Source: an uncultured Lachnospiraceae bacterium
GTDB taxonomy: Bacteria > Bacillota > Clostridia > Lachnospirales > Lachnospiraceae
Direction of reading: 5' to 3'
Length of the DNA stretch: 7,445 nucleotides
Assembly: GCA_902782815.1 (NCBI GenBank)
Contig: CACZOS010000078.1
Span: 1-7,445, forward strand
The stretch's first letter is position 1. Each line of letters begins with the position of its first letter. Below are positions 1-7,445 of this stretch, one piece after another. Under the pieces are notes generated by a model. It saw only the letters and a list, made by a program, of their open reading frames with translations, searched no databases and was not told the DNA's origin. The position numbers were made by a program, and so were the translations under genes.

Positions 1-1
1 C

Positions 2-94
2 AACAGCAGCCTTCTGGGGATTGACGGGACAGTGGAACTCATCAGGCAGGCCATAGCCCTTAAAGAGTCAGATGCGGAATTAACTGAAGAATGA
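2..94 (+). CDS. C-terminal end of an unidentified upstream protein (partial)
   Basis: An open frame enters from the left edge and gives 30 residues, beginning NSSLLGIDGTVELIRQAIAL and ending in AELTEE before a TGA stop at 92-94. The other forward frame at the very edge meets a stop within eight codons. The piece reads like the end of a soluble protein: a short hydrophobic stretch, then an amphipathic helix and an acidic tail, with no membrane segment. A terminator hairpin lies 15 bases after the stop, which supports a real gene end on this strand. The piece is too short for me to assign a family, and I offer no function. The start and the rest of the gene lie outside the window. Confidence 0.7.
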   Translation, partial: NSSLLGIDGTVELIRQAIALKESDAELTEE

Positions 95-109
95 TAGACC
101 GAAGGATCG

Positions 110-142
110 GGCTGCCAGTATTTAATGGCAGCCTTTACTTTT
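110..142 (+). terminator. Rho-independent terminator after the upstream gene
   Basis: GGCTGCCA (110-117) pairs perfectly with TGGCAGCC (126-133) around an 8-base loop (118-125). The stem is eight base pairs and GC-rich. It is followed at once by a U-rich run, TTTACTTTT (134-142). There is no matching A-run before the stem, so it should act only on the + strand. It separates the upstream gene from the promoter of the pyruvate carboxylase gene. Confidence 0.85.
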
Positions 143-163
143 CTGGTATTATAGTCCGGCATA

Positions 164-172
164 TGTTATAAT
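164..172 (+). promoter_or_regulatory. Extended -10 promoter for pyc
   Basis: TGTTATAAT contains a perfect TATAAT (167-172) preceded by the TGn extension (164-166). This is the extended -10 element used by vegetative sigma factors. At the usual 17-base spacing the -35 position (144-149, TGGTAT) matches the consensus poorly, as is tolerated for extended -10 promoters. Transcription should start near base 179. That leaves a leader of about 28 bases, too short for a riboswitch or T-box. The site lies between the terminator and the pyc ribosome binding site. It is a prediction from sequence only. Confidence 0.65.
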
Positions 173-206
173 CATAAGTCGAGTATATATCATACGGAGG
201 ATTTCT

Positions 207-3200
207 ATGGTTAACGAAATACGCAGATTCAGAAAGGTTCTTGTGGCAAATCGCGGAGAGATCGCCATACGTATTTTTCAGTCCTTAAGTGAATTGGGAA
301 TCGGTTCCATCGGTGTTTATTCCAAGGAAGACCGCTTTGCCCTATTCCGGTCAAGAGCAGACGAAGCTTACCCTTTGAGACCGGATAAAGGACCGGTAGA
401 TGCCTATCTGGATATACCGGAGATCATCCGTATAGCCAAAGAGAAGAAAGCGGATGCCATCCATCCGGGCTACGGTTTTCTGTCCGAGAATCCGGATTTT
501 GCCGATGCATGCGAAAAGAACGGAATTGTTTTTATCGGACCCGGTGCGGATGCCATGAATATCATGGGTGACAAGATCTCGGCCAGACAAGCGGCAGCAG
601 AGAGCAGTGTGTCTATTCTGCCCGGCTGCGATCATGCCCTTTCCGGCGCGGCGGAGGCAGAAAAGGTGGCGGATGAGATCGGATATCCCGTCATTCTCAA
701 GGCCTCCAACGGAGGCGGAGGAAGGGGAATGCACGTGGTGGAAAGCCCTGAGGATATGGAAGAGGCTTTTGAAAAAGCCAGCAACGAATCAAAGAGAGCT
801 TTCGGTGAATCCAAGCTCTTTCTTGAAAAATACCTGATCCGTCCGAAACATATCGAGGTGCAGATCCTGGGAGACAACTACGGAAATATTGTCCACCTCT
901 ATGACCGGGACTGTTCGGTCCAGCGCAGGAATCAGAAGATCATCGAGTATGCGCCGGCATGGTCTGTTCCGGAGGAGGTCAGAAAAAAAATCCTTGACTC
1001 CGCGAAGAGACTGGCCAGAAGGGTGGGCTACAGCAATGCCGGTACCATGGAGTTCCTTCTGGATCAGGATAACAAGGCCTATTTTATCGAGATGAATCCC
1101 CGTGTCCAGGTGGAGCATACGGTGACGGAGATGATCACCGGGATCGATATTGTCACCAGCCAGATCCTGATCGCCCAGGGCTATCCATTAAACAGCAAAA
1201 CCATACATATCTATTCACAGAATCAGGTCAGATGCGACGGCTATGCCATCCAGGCAAGGGTGACCACCGAGGACCCCTCCAACCATTTTCTGCCCGATTA
1301 CGGGAAGATTGACATTTACCGGTCAGGTTCGGGGTCGGGAATCCGGCATGATGACGGCAACGCCTACACCGGAGCAGTCATCACTCCCTACTATGATTCC
1401 CTGCTGGTCAAGACGATCAGTCATTCCGGAAGTTTCGATAATTCGGTGAGAAAACTGATCCGTGCCCTGAAGGAATTCCGGATCCACGGAGTCAGGACCA
1501 ATATCTCTTTCCTGATCAATGTGCTGAACCATCCCATCTTTACCAGGGGAGAATGTTATACCACATTTATCGACGATACCAAAGAACTCTTTGAGCTGAG
1601 GCACGGTCCCGACCGTACTACCAAAATCCTGGAATTTCTGGCCAACAAAATGGTCAATGTCAACTATGGGGAGAAACCCTTCCTGGAGGACAGGATCGTC
1701 CCCAAGATTGATGATTCGGCGCATGTTGTTGGGATGCGGGATGAGTGGAAAAGACTCGGCACCGATGAATTCATAAGAAGGATAAGGAAGAGCCGGAAAC
1801 TTTATATCACCGATACCACCATGAGGGACGGACAGCAGTCTCTTCTGGCCACCAGAATGAGGACCAAAGAACTGGCCGGAGCTGCCAGGGCGGTGAACCT
1901 CTATCTGAAGGATGCATTTTCCATTGAAGCCTGGGGAGGAGCAACCTATGATACCGCTTACCGCTACCTCAAAGAATCCCCCTGGAAACGGCTTGATCTG
2001 CTGAGAGAGAGGATGCCCAACGTGATGATTCAGATGCTGCTGCGGGGATCAAATGTGGTGGGTTATAATTCTTATCCTGATAATGTGGTGGAGAAATTTA
2101 TCAAGGTTTCTTCTGACCGGGGTATTGATATTTACCGGATCTTCGACAGTCAGAACTGGATTGAAAATATGAAACTGCCCATTGAACAGGTGCTGAAGAA
2201 CGGAAAACTTGCCGAGGGAACTCTTTGCTACAGCGGAGATATCCTTAATCCCAGGGAAAAGAAATACACCCTGGAATATTACCTTAAGATGGCCAGGGAA
2301 CTGGAAGCCGAGGGATGCCAGCTGATCTGCGTGAAGGACCCTGCCGGCCTGCTCCGCCCCTACGCGGCCAAGGAGCTGATCACTGCCCTGAGGGAGGAGG
2401 TTTCGGCCCCCATCCATCTCCATACCCACGACATCACCGGAAACGGGATAGCCACCTATCTGATGGCTGCAGAAGCGGGTGTGGATATCGTGGACTGTGC
2501 CATCGGTTCCATGAGTTCCATTCTCAGCCAGCCCTCCTTCAATGCCATGGCTGAAACCCTGCGCGGCACCGACAGGGATCCCGGGATCGACCGGGAAGGG
2601 CTGGATGTCCTTGACCGTTATTATGCCCATGAACGCAGGGTCTATCAGGTTTATGAAACCGGTATGAAGGCGCCGAATATCGATCTCTATCATAATGAGA
2701 TACCCGGAGGACAGTATTCCAGCCTGAAAGAACAGGCAGCCTCCATGGGACTTTCGGACCGGATGCCTGAGATCTGCCATCTGTATAAGGAGGCGGATGA
2801 TATCCTGGGTCACATCATCAAAGTGACCCCCACATCAAAGGTCTGCGGCGATCTGGCAATATTCATGTTAAGAAACGCACTTACCAGGGAGAATATCTAT
2901 GAGAAAGGCAGAAATCTTTCCTACCCCGAATCGGTGGTCCGCTATATGAGAGGTATGCTGGGACAGCCGGAAGGCGGTTTTCCCGAACGTTTTCAGGAGA
3001 TGGTGCTGCAGGGGCAGCCTGTCATTACCGTAAGGCCGGGTTCCCTTCTTCCGCCTGCCGATTTTGAAGGGATAGCCCGTCATCTGAAGAAAAACTATTA
3101 TATGGAAACCATGGAACAGGAGGAGGTCATGGAGCAGAAAGTCTTAAGCTATGCCCTCTATCCCAGGGTATATGAGGATTACTGCCAGCATTTCCAGGCC

Positions 3201-3770
3201 TACCATGATGTTTCAAAACTGGAGAGCCATGTCTATTTCTACGGCCTGAGGCCGGGGGAAGAGACCACCCTTCAGATTGAAGAAGGGGAGGATACCCTGA
3301 TCAAATTCATCAGCGTTTCCGAACCGGACGAAAAGGGCGTCAGATCCCTGCAGTTTGAGGTCAACGGCTTCTACCGTGAGATACTCATTACGGATAAGCA
3401 TTATGAGGTCAAGGCGGACAACCGGATAAAGACCGACAAGAAGAATCCCAGACATCTTGGCGCTTCCATCCCGGGAAGAATCTGCGACATTGCCGTAAGA
3501 GAAGGAGACCGGGTGGAGAAAGGCCAGTCCCTTATGATTATTGAGGCCATGAAGATGGAGACCATGATCCGGTCTCATGTCTCGGGATCTGTGGACAAGA
3601 TTTACGTCAGTGACGGAGAGGAAGTGAGCCAGGACCAGCTTCTGATCTCCTTCATCCTTGATGACAAGGAGATGGAGGAAATGAAACATCCCGCACTTCC
3701 CGAGATGGACCTCTCGCTGCTGGATAAGAATGAACTTATCCCGGTGGCTATAAAGGAGGACCGGGGATAA
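207..3770 (+). CDS. pyc: Pyruvate carboxylase, single-chain biotin enzyme (EC 6.4.1.1)
   Basis: This cytoplasmic enzyme makes oxaloacetate from pyruvate, bicarbonate and ATP, carrying CO2 on biotin to replenish the citric-acid-cycle and aspartate pools. All domains are present in the usual order. Biotin carboxylase spans about 7-455, with the ATP-grasp glycine loop KASNGGGGRG at 165-174 and catalytic E295, R299 and E303 in EMNPRVQVEH. Carboxyltransferase spans about 530-880. It has TTMRDGQQ (metal ligand D541), R613 in QMLLRGSN for pyruvate, the carboxylated lysine K710 in CVKDPAG, metal ligands H739 and H741 in HLHTH, and T876 in TPTSK. The central allosteric/tetramerisation region follows. 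The biotin carrier domain spans about 1083-1150, with biotin lysine K1116 in EAMKMET. Length, 1187 residues, is slightly above the usual 1140-1180 because of a charged tail after the carrier domain. The ATG at 207 is preceded by GGAGG at 196-200 (6-base gap). The frame is intact. Identity is near certain; allosteric behaviour cannot be read from sequence. Confidence 0.98.
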   Translation: MVNEIRRFRKVLVANRGEIAIRIFQSLSELGIGSIGVYSKEDRFALFRSRADEAYPLRPDKGPVDAYLDIPEIIRIAKEKKADAIHPGYGFLSENPDFADACEKNGIVFIGPGADAMNIMGDKISARQAAAESSVSILPGCDHALSGAAEAEKVADEIGYPVILKASNGGGGRGMHVVESPEDMEEAFEKASNESKRAFGESKLFLEKYLIRPKHIEVQILGDNYGNIVHLYDRDCSVQRRNQKIIEYAPAWSVPEEVRKKILDSAKRLARRVGYSNAGTMEFLLDQDNKAYFIEMNPRVQVEHTVTEMITGIDIVTSQILIAQGYPLNSKTIHIYSQNQVRCDGYAIQARVTTEDPSNHFLPDYGKIDIYRSGSGSGIRHDDGNAYTGAVITPYYDSLLVKTISHSGSFDNSVRKLIRALKEFRIHGVRTNISFLINVLNHPIFTRGECYTTFIDDTKELFELRHGPDRTTKILEFLANKMVNVNYGEKPFLEDRIVPKIDDSAHVVGMRDEWKRLGTDEFIRRIRKSRKLYITDTTMRDGQQSLLATRMRTKELAGAARAVNLYLKDAFSIEAWGGATYDTAYRYLKESPWKRLDLLRERMPNVMIQMLLRGSNVVGYNSYPDNVVEKFIKVSSDRGIDIYRIFDSQNWIENMKLPIEQVLKNGKLAEGTLCYSGDILNPREKKYTLEYYLKMARELEAEGCQLICVKDPAGLLRPYAAKELITALREEVSAPIHLHTHDITGNGIATYLMAAEAGVDIVDCAIGSMSSILSQPSFNAMAETLRGTDRDPGIDREGLDVLDRYYAHERRVYQVYETGMKAPNIDLYHNEIPGGQYSSLKEQAASMGLSDRMPEICHLYKEADDILGHIIKVTPTSKVCGDLAIFMLRNALTRENIYEKGRNLSYPESVVRYMRGMLGQPEGGFPERFQEMVLQGQPVITVRPGSLLPPADFEGIARHLKKNYYMETMEQEEVMEQKVLSYALYPRVYEDYCQHFQAYHDVSKLESHVYFYGLRPGEETTLQIEEGEDTLIKFISVSEPDEKGVRSLQFEVNGFYREILITDKHYEVKADNRIKTDKKNPRHLGASIPGRICDIAVREGDRVEKGQSLMIIEAMKMETMIRSHVSGSVDKIYVSDGEEVSQDQLLISFILDDKEMEEMKHPALPEMDLSLLDKNELIPVAIKEDRG

Positions 3771-3818
3771 AACTTCTTTTATGGAAAAGAGGTTTAAATA
3801 AAGAAAAACTAAGTTAAC

Positions 3819-3824
3819 GGAGGT
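3819..3824 (+). promoter_or_regulatory. Ribosome binding site that fixes a TTG start for the aminopeptidase
   Basis: GGAGGT, a near-perfect Shine-Dalgarno sequence, ends eight bases before a TTG at 3833-3835. The two nearby ATG triplets (3840 and 3844) are in other frames. The first in-frame ATG is about 55 codons further on, which would remove conserved N-terminal sequence. The TTG start is therefore the only one that fits both the ribosome binding site and the protein family. Confidence 0.85.
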
Positions 3825-3832
3825 AACCTGCA

Positions 3833-5209
3833 TTGGAAAATGTATGGAAAAGATATACGGAGAAAGACAGAGTAAACATTCATGAACTGGGGGAGAGATA
3901 TAAAGATTTCCTAAGTCGGGCAAAGACGGAGAGGGAATGTGTATCCCACTTTATCCGTGAGGCGGAAAAAAAGGGTTATCGCAATATTCTCGACCTTATG
4001 GACAGCGGCTATACCCTCAGGCCCGGAGATAAGCTTTATGCAAACGGTATGGGGAAGACAGTCGTTTTCTTCCATATCGGCCGGAGGCCTCTTGAGGAAG
4101 GCATGAATATGCTCTGCGCTCATATCGATTCCCCCCGTATGGATATCAAACAGGTACCCCTCTATGAGGACTCGGACCTTGCTTATCTGGATACCCATTA
4201 TTACGGCGGAATCAAAAAATATCAATGGGTGACCATCCCTCTTGCCCTGCACGGTGTGGTGGCAAAAAAGGACGGACAGGTCATCAGCGTAAATATCGGC
4301 GAGGAAGAGGATGATCCTGTTCTCTATATTTCTGATCTCCTGATCCACCTGTCACGGGAACAGTTGGAGAAAAAAGCTTCCCTGGTGATCGAAGGGGAAC
4401 AGCTTGACCTTCTGGTGGGAAGCATACCTCTTGCAGAAGAAGAGAAGGACGGGGTCAAGGCGAATATCCTGAATATCCTGAAAAAGAAATATCAGATCGA
4501 GGAAGAGGATTTCCTTTCGGCGGAGATCGAAGTGGTCCCGGCCGGAAAAGCCAGGGACTGTGGTCTTGACCGGAGTATGATCGCTGCTTACGGTCATGAT
4601 GACCGGAGTTGTGCCTATCCTTCCTTCGAGGCGATGATGGATACCCCGGAGGTTCCCGACAGGACAACCTGCTGTCTCATGGTGGATAAGGAAGAGATCG
4701 GCAGCGTGGGTGCCACCGGTATGGAATCCCGCTTCTTTGAAAATGCTCTGGCGGAAATCCTTGCCTTTACCGGCCGGGAATCCGACCTGGCCTTGAGAAG
4801 ATGTCTGTCCCGCAGCCGAATGCTTTCCACAGATGTGAGTGCTGCCTATGATCCGGCTTTTTCACGGGTATTTGAAAAGAAGAATACCGCATTTTTCGGT
4901 AAGGGACTGGTGATCAACAAGTATACAGGCAGCGGCGGAAAATTCAGGTGCAATGACGCCAATGCGGAATATCTGGCAAAAATACGCCGGATCTTCGACG
5001 AAAATGATGTGGCTTTCCAGACCTCCGAAGTCGGAAAAGTGGATCAGGGAGGAGCAGGTACCATCGCCTATTTCGCTTCTCTTTACGGTATGGATGTGGT
5101 GGATTGCGGCTTGGCCGTTCTGAGCATGCATTCCCCCATGGAAGTGATCAGCAAGGCCGACCTTTATGAGGCGAGAAAAGGCTATATTGCCTTCCTTAAG
5201 GGTGCCTGA
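3833..5209 (+). CDS. M18-family zinc aminopeptidase (probable aminopeptidase 1 type)
   Basis: This is a cytoplasmic dinuclear-zinc exopeptidase that removes N-terminal residues from peptides. Its 458 residues match the normal M18 length. The full set of metal and catalytic residues is visible: H97 in CAHIDSPR, the bridging aspartate in HDDRS (D256 or D257), the catalytic pair E287/E288 in DKEEIGS, D334 in STDVSAA and H433 in SMHSPME. The conserved KVDQGGAGT segment also precedes the C-terminus. Residues of about 100-240, between the first ligand and the HDDRS motif, correspond to the dimerisation insert of the family. Translation starts at TTG behind a strong GGAGGT. There is no signal peptide or membrane segment. 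The gene follows pyc by 62 bases and precedes polA by 30 bases in the same direction, so it is probably on the same transcript. M18 members differ in preference (acidic, hydrophobic or basic residues), and I cannot tell the substrate. The HDDR motif and length suggest the apeA type, but I do not assign the symbol firmly. Confidence 0.95.
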   Translation: MENVWKRYTEKDRVNIHELGERYKDFLSRAKTERECVSHFIREAEKKGYRNILDLMDSGYTLRPGDKLYANGMGKTVVFFHIGRRPLEEGMNMLCAHIDSPRMDIKQVPLYEDSDLAYLDTHYYGGIKKYQWVTIPLALHGVVAKKDGQVISVNIGEEEDDPVLYISDLLIHLSREQLEKKASLVIEGEQLDLLVGSIPLAEEEKDGVKANILNILKKKYQIEEEDFLSAEIEVVPAGKARDCGLDRSMIAAYGHDDRSCAYPSFEAMMDTPEVPDRTTCCLMVDKEEIGSVGATGMESRFFENALAEILAFTGRESDLALRRCLSRSRMLSTDVSAAYDPAFSRVFEKKNTAFFGKGLVINKYTGSGGKFRCNDANAEYLAKIRRIFDENDVAFQTSEVGKVDQGGAGTIAYFASLYGMDVVDCGLAVLSMHSPMEVISKADLYEARKGYIAFLKGA

Positions 5210-5239
5210 TAATACATATATATGCAGAAAGGATAAAAG

Positions 5240-7445
5240 ATGGCTGATAAAATAATGCTCCTGGACGGGCACAGTCTGATGAACAGAGCTTATTACGGAC
5301 TGCCCGCCTTAAGTAACTCCGCAGGACAGTACACCAATGCGGTCCTGGGTTTTCTGAACATCATGCTTCGATATGTGGAGGAAGATAGGCCCAGCCATCT
5401 GCTGGTGGCTTTTGACCGGAAGGAACCCACCTTCCGCCATCTTAAGTATAAAGATTACAAGGGAACCAGAAAACCTATGCCTCAGGAGCTGCGGGAACAG
5501 ATCCCCCGTATGAAGGAAGTGCTGGAGGCCATGGAGATCCCCGTGGTCACCCAGGCGGGGATAGAGGCGGATGATATTCTGGGAACCATAGGCCATGATG
5601 CCGAAAAAGCCGGCTATGAGGTGGTGATCGTATCCGGTGACCGGGACCTTCTCCAGCTGGCCACCGATAAGGTGATGATCAGGATCCCCAAAACAAAAGG
5701 GGGGAAGACCGTCACAGAGAACTATCATAAAGATGACTTTTACAAATTGTACGGCATCACTCCCGAGGAATTTGTGGATATGAAGGGTCTTATGGGTGAT
5801 TCCTCCGATAATATCCCGGGAGTACCGGGAATCGGAGAGAAGACTGCGGCGAAGATCATCGGGGAATATCATTCCATCGAGAATGCCTATGAGCATATCG
5901 ATCAGATCAAGCCGGCAAAAGCCCGGAATAACCTGAAAGAATATTACAGTCAGGCTCTTCTCAGCAAGGATCTTGCTGCCATCCGGACCGACTGTCAGCT
6001 GGATTATGTCTTTGCCGACGCAAAGCTGGGAAATATTTTTAATCCCCGTGCCTATGAACTGTTTAAACAGCTGGAGCTGAACAGCCTGTTAAAGTACTTT
6101 GACCGGGAAGATCTGGACAATGAATCCCCGGACATCAGGCAGGTAAGAGATTCCGCCGCGGCTGACCGGATCAGGGAAGAGGTTATTTCTTCACAGAGAG
6201 CCGGTCTGGCAGTTATCCGGGATCACAGGGCAAAAGAACTGACCCCTGAATTTTACGGTCTCTCCCTGACCTTCTCCGAAGGAACATTCCTGCTTCTTAC
6301 CGGGGACGAACTGACGGAAGGAGATCTCAGGGAATTTGTGATGGGGCTTCTTGATCAAGGAGTTCATCTAGACCTTCTCGACTACAAGGCCTGCCTCCAT
6401 TTTGAGGAAGGGATGGACAGGTATAAAGACCGGATCGATGATGTGGGCATCGGTGCTTATCTGCTTAATCCCCTGCTGTCTGATTACGATTACGATGTGA
6501 TTGCCAGGGACTATCTGGAACAGACTCTTCCTTCAAGAAAGGAATTGCTGGAAAAAATCCCCCTTGGCCAGGCGGTCCGGGAAGGAAAGGAGGGAGGGCT
6601 TAAAGCTGCGGCCTGGCTTTCCTCCGTACCTTATCAGGCCTCCGGGATCATCCGGGATAAACTGAAGGAAGAGTCCATGGACAAGCTCTATCTTGAGATA
6701 GAAATACCCCTGGTCTATTCTCTTTATTCCATGGAGAAATACGGGATCACCGTAAAGAGAGAAGCACTGAAAGAGTATGGCAGTCAGCTGGAAGGACAGA
6801 TCAGTCTGCTTGAGGAGAATATCTATGCCCGGGCCGGCCATGAATTCAATCTCAACTCTCCCAAGCAGCTGGGGGTGGTTCTTTTCGAAGAGATGAAGAT
6901 GCCCTTTGCCAAAAAAACCAAGACAGGCTATTCCACCAACGCGGAAATCCTTGAAAAACTGGCGCCGGATTATCCTGTGGTAAAGGACATCCTGAACTAC
7001 CGGCAGCTGTCCAAGCTGAAGTCCACCTACGCTGACGGGCTGGCAGCCTTCATACGGAAAGACGGAAAGATCCACGGTATCTTCCACCAGAAGGTGACCG
7101 CCACAGGAAGGCTTTCAAGCTCCGATCCCAATCTTCAGAACATTCCCATCCGTATGCCCCAGGGACGTGCCATCCGCAAGGTCTTTGTTCCCGAGAAGGG
7201 AAGAGTTTTTGTCAGTGCGGATTATTCCCAGATCGAGCTGAGGATCCTGGCCCATATGGCTCAGGATGACCAGCTGATCCGTGCTTATCAGGAAGACCGG
7301 GACATTCATACCACCACAGCTTCACAGGTTTTCGGCATTCCCATGGAAGAGGTTACTCCCGAACTCAGAAGAAATGCCAAGGCAGTTAATTTCGGCATCG
7401 TCTACGGAATCAGCGCTTTCGGCCTGAGCCAGGACCTGAATATAA
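5240..7445 (+). CDS. polA: DNA polymerase I, 3' end cut by window edge
   Basis: Pol I removes RNA primers and fills gaps in replication and repair. From ATG 5240, with AAGGA at 5229-5233 six bases upstream, the frame stays open for 735 codons to the window edge. The 5'-nuclease domain covers about 1-290. Its acidic ligands are complete: D9 in LLDGHS, E109/D111/D112 in EADD, D134 and D136 in SGDRD, and D187 and D190 in GDSSDN, followed by the helix-hairpin-helix GVPGIGEKTA. Residues of about 300-475 have the position and fold signature (AYLLNP at 406-411) of the 3'-5' exonuclease domain, but they lack the DxE motif, so proofreading is probably absent. The polymerase domain starts near 485. It shows TGRLSSSDPNLQNIP (R624), motif A DYSQIELR (D661) and motif B RRNAKAVNFGIVYG (R710, K714, F718, Y722). 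Motif C and about 150 residues lie beyond the window. The gene starts 30 bases after the aminopeptidase, with no terminator between them. Confidence 0.97.
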   Translation, partial: MADKIMLLDGHSLMNRAYYGLPALSNSAGQYTNAVLGFLNIMLRYVEEDRPSHLLVAFDRKEPTFRHLKYKDYKGTRKPMPQELREQIPRMKEVLEAMEIPVVTQAGIEADDILGTIGHDAEKAGYEVVIVSGDRDLLQLATDKVMIRIPKTKGGKTVTENYHKDDFYKLYGITPEEFVDMKGLMGDSSDNIPGVPGIGEKTAAKIIGEYHSIENAYEHIDQIKPAKARNNLKEYYSQALLSKDLAAIRTDCQLDYVFADAKLGNIFNPRAYELFKQLELNSLLKYFDREDLDNESPDIRQVRDSAAADRIREEVISSQRAGLAVIRDHRAKELTPEFYGLSLTFSEGTFLLLTGDELTEGDLREFVMGLLDQGVHLDLLDYKACLHFEEGMDRYKDRIDDVGIGAYLLNPLLSDYDYDVIARDYLEQTLPSRKELLEKIPLGQAVREGKEGGLKAAAWLSSVPYQASGIIRDKLKEESMDKLYLEIEIPLVYSLYSMEKYGITVKREALKEYGSQLEGQISLLEENIYARAGHEFNLNSPKQLGVVLFEEMKMPFAKKTKTGYSTNAEILEKLAPDYPVVKDILNYRQLSKLKSTYADGLAAFIRKDGKIHGIFHQKVTATGRLSSSDPNLQNIPIRMPQGRAIRKVFVPEKGRVFVSADYSQIELRILAHMAQDDQLIRAYQEDRDIHTTTASQVFGIPMEEVTPELRRNAKAVNFGIVYGISAFGLSQDLNI

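Noticed and set aside
143..206. Possible riboswitch or operator in the AT-rich pyc leader
   Set aside because: The expected transcript leader is about 28 bases. The inverted repeats I can see (for example CATATG and TATATA) are short and imperfect, so nothing beyond the promoter and ribosome binding site is supported.
2049..2813. 254-codon open frame on the - strand inside the carboxyltransferase region of pyc
   Set aside because: It lies wholly opposite strongly conserved pyc codons. Its translation matches no family I know, and no good ribosome binding site precedes it. It is a shadow of the real gene.
3213..3923. 236-codon open frame on the - strand across the pyc end and the aminopeptidase start
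   Set aside because: It overlaps two well-supported + strand genes and shows no recognisable domain. Its apparent hydrophobic start comes from the AT-rich gap.
5210..5239. Separate polA promoter in the 30-base gap (ATATATAT tract)
   Set aside because: The tract lacks a clear -10/-35 pair at proper spacing, and a start here would leave almost no leader. The gap mainly holds the polA ribosome binding site.
5309..5896. 195-codon open frame on the - strand opposite the 5'-nuclease domain of polA
   Set aside because: The + strand encodes the complete nuclease motif set here. The antisense product is His- and Gly-rich noise from antisense codons.
6533..7087. 184-codon open frame on the - strand opposite the polymerase domain of polA
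   Set aside because: It lies fully opposite conserved Pol I sequence and has no family resemblance or initiation signal.

Overview
The window looks like an ordinary chromosomal stretch from an anaerobic Bacillota organism, most likely a clostridium of the Lachnospiraceae type. This is an inference from three things: strong GGAGG ribosome binding sites, base composition near one half G+C by eye with AT-rich gaps, and the protein character (a single-chain pyruvate carboxylase and a Pol I with a decayed proofreading domain). All recognisable genes lie on the + strand and are densely packed.

Layout. Bases 1-94 hold the last 30 codons of an unidentified upstream gene. A clean rho-independent terminator (110-142) closes it. 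An extended -10 promoter (164-172) then starts a new transcription unit with a leader of only about 28 nt. The unit contains: (1) pyc, a complete 1187-residue pyruvate carboxylase (207-3770); (2) a complete 458-residue M18-family metallo-aminopeptidase (3833-5209), which must start at TTG; (3) polA, DNA polymerase I (5240-7445), cut by the window edge after 735 codons, inside the fingers (O-helix) region. polA has no stop codon in the window. The gaps are 62 and 30 nt, and no strong terminator lies in either, so co-transcription is plausible.

Function. The three genes do not form one pathway. Pyruvate carboxylase makes oxaloacetate from pyruvate, bicarbonate and ATP (anaplerosis). The aminopeptidase trims peptides in the cytoplasm. 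Pol I processes Okazaki fragments and fills repair gaps. All the catalytic residues I looked for in pyc and the aminopeptidase are present. The same holds for the 5'-nuclease domain of polA and for the part of its polymerase domain inside the window. Only the 3'-5' exonuclease domain of polA appears to have lost its metal ligands.

I found no mobile element, CRISPR array, tRNA, rRNA, riboswitch, phage gene or defence gene, and I do not see an undescribed system here. The findings below are modest points about conserved housekeeping genes.
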